Shown: piece by piece, positions 63,401 to 64,000 of the stretch
Layout: each line of letters starts with the position of its first letter
How positions within the stretch are numbered: the stretch's first letter is position 1
From: Dasyornis broadbenti
Lineage: Eukaryota; Chordata; Aves; Passeriformes; Dasyornithidae
Length of the DNA stretch: 64,000 nucleotides
NCBI GenBank assembly: GCA_013397935.1
Contig: VZRN01000634.1
Span: 439,326-503,325 of the forward strand
Reading direction: 5' to 3'
The notes under the pieces: model-generated
What the model was told of the DNA's origin: nothing
Seen by the model: only the letters and a program-made list of their open reading frames with translations
The model's database searches: none
Made by a program: the position numbers and the translations under genes

Positions 63401-64000
63401 AAGTTTAGTTGAGATTTCTTTTTTTCCTTTCAGAGATTACCATATATATAAATACATGCTACCATGCCAGTAATTACAATGTACATGATTAATATGGTTA
63501 ACTTGTAAATGATGGTCATTTGTGTTTCTCATGTTTGTCCTAACTATTTTGTTATGGTAGTGGTGGTGGTTGTTGTTATTTTCCATTTCATAACTGGCAG
63601 TGACTCTTTCTAATTACAAAAGCTGGGTCTGTAAAAGCAGAAAGAAGTGGATGCTGGCTTTTAGGATTCAGAAGGTATTTCATCCTGGAATTCCGTAGAT
63701 GTGTCTTGATTAGTCATGCACAAGACTTGGTTTCATAACATCAAGGCTCAAGCCATCCTGCTTGCAACTTGTCATTCGTCATGTGTTTTGATTTTGACCT
63801 TTCATGGCTTTTAGTTAAACATATATAGTAAAAGCTGTATCTCAGGTTGTATTCTAGCATGTAATAAAATGCAAACAAATCCAAGGATTTCTGACTGAAA
63901 CAGAATGTAAGAGTCTTTTGGACTATAACAGAATATTTTGCAAAAACATTGGGGTTTTTTTTTCAGTTTTTCCACATAATGGAAGTAGTGATATTTCAGT
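60439..64000 (+). other. COL4A5: COL4A5 intron 1, 5' part
   Basis: Begins with the GTGAGT donor of exon 1. The first few hundred bases belong to the CpG island; from about 61 kb the sequence is ordinary AT-rich intron. I looked for the expected exon 2 (a CYGC...CDCSGIKG-type sequence leading into Gly-X-Y) and did not find it, so the intron continues past the window. Small low-complexity spots are T-rich runs near 63420 and 63950 and a short GGT/GTT triplet stretch near 63557-63580. Confidence 0.85.

Noticed and set aside
60439..64000. COL4A5 exon 2
   Set aside because: Searched for a CYGC/CDCSG sequence leading into Gly-X-Y with proper splice sites; none seen.
1..64000. CRISPR arrays, tRNA, rRNA or bacterial-type operons
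   Set aside because: No spaced direct-repeat arrays, no tRNA B-box-like sequence noticed, and the gene structure is clearly vertebrate.

Overview
This window is non-repetitive, AT-rich vertebrate DNA, almost certainly from a bird. The evidence is a CR1 LINE 3' end with the avian ATTC(A/T)GTG-type terminal repeat, a second CR1 reverse-transcriptase fragment, a solitary LTR of a kind I recall as common in songbird and other neoavian genomes, and otherwise low repeat content. It contains the 5' ends of two divergent type IV collagen genes. COL4A6 runs on the minus strand from about 59.57 kb down past position 1. COL4A5 runs on the plus strand from 60.35 kb past 64 kb. Only four short coding exons are visible; everything else is intron, promoter or repeat.

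Layout: 1-23807 is COL4A6 intron 3 (3' end outside the window). 23808-23891 is COL4A6 exon 3, the cysteine-rich start of the 7S domain. 23892-59430 is the 35.5 kb COL4A6 intron 2, holding a solo LTR (28291-29314), a CR1 3' end (about 35172-35406) and a CR1 internal fragment (about 40348-40730). 59431-59479 and 59558-59571 are COL4A6 exons 2 and 1, which together encode a 21-residue signal peptide split by a 78-nt intron. 59572-60345 is a TATA-less, GC-rich bidirectional promoter in a CpG island, with a small assembly gap inside it. 60346-60438 is COL4A5 exon 1 (31-residue signal peptide), and 60439-64000 is the start of COL4A5 intron 1.

The two genes share one control region, as do all three vertebrate collagen IV gene pairs. 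Their products co-assemble as alpha5-alpha5-alpha6(IV) basement-membrane heterotrimers. I found no second gene family, CRISPR array, tRNA or novel protein system. The less expected signals are the split signal-peptide exon, a sense-oriented LTR promoter 4.4 kb upstream of COL4A6 exon 3, improbable perfect palindromes at 9.4 and 38.9 kb, a cluster of inverted repeats at 58.0-58.3 kb, and an assembly gap flanked by identical 13-mers inside the promoter.
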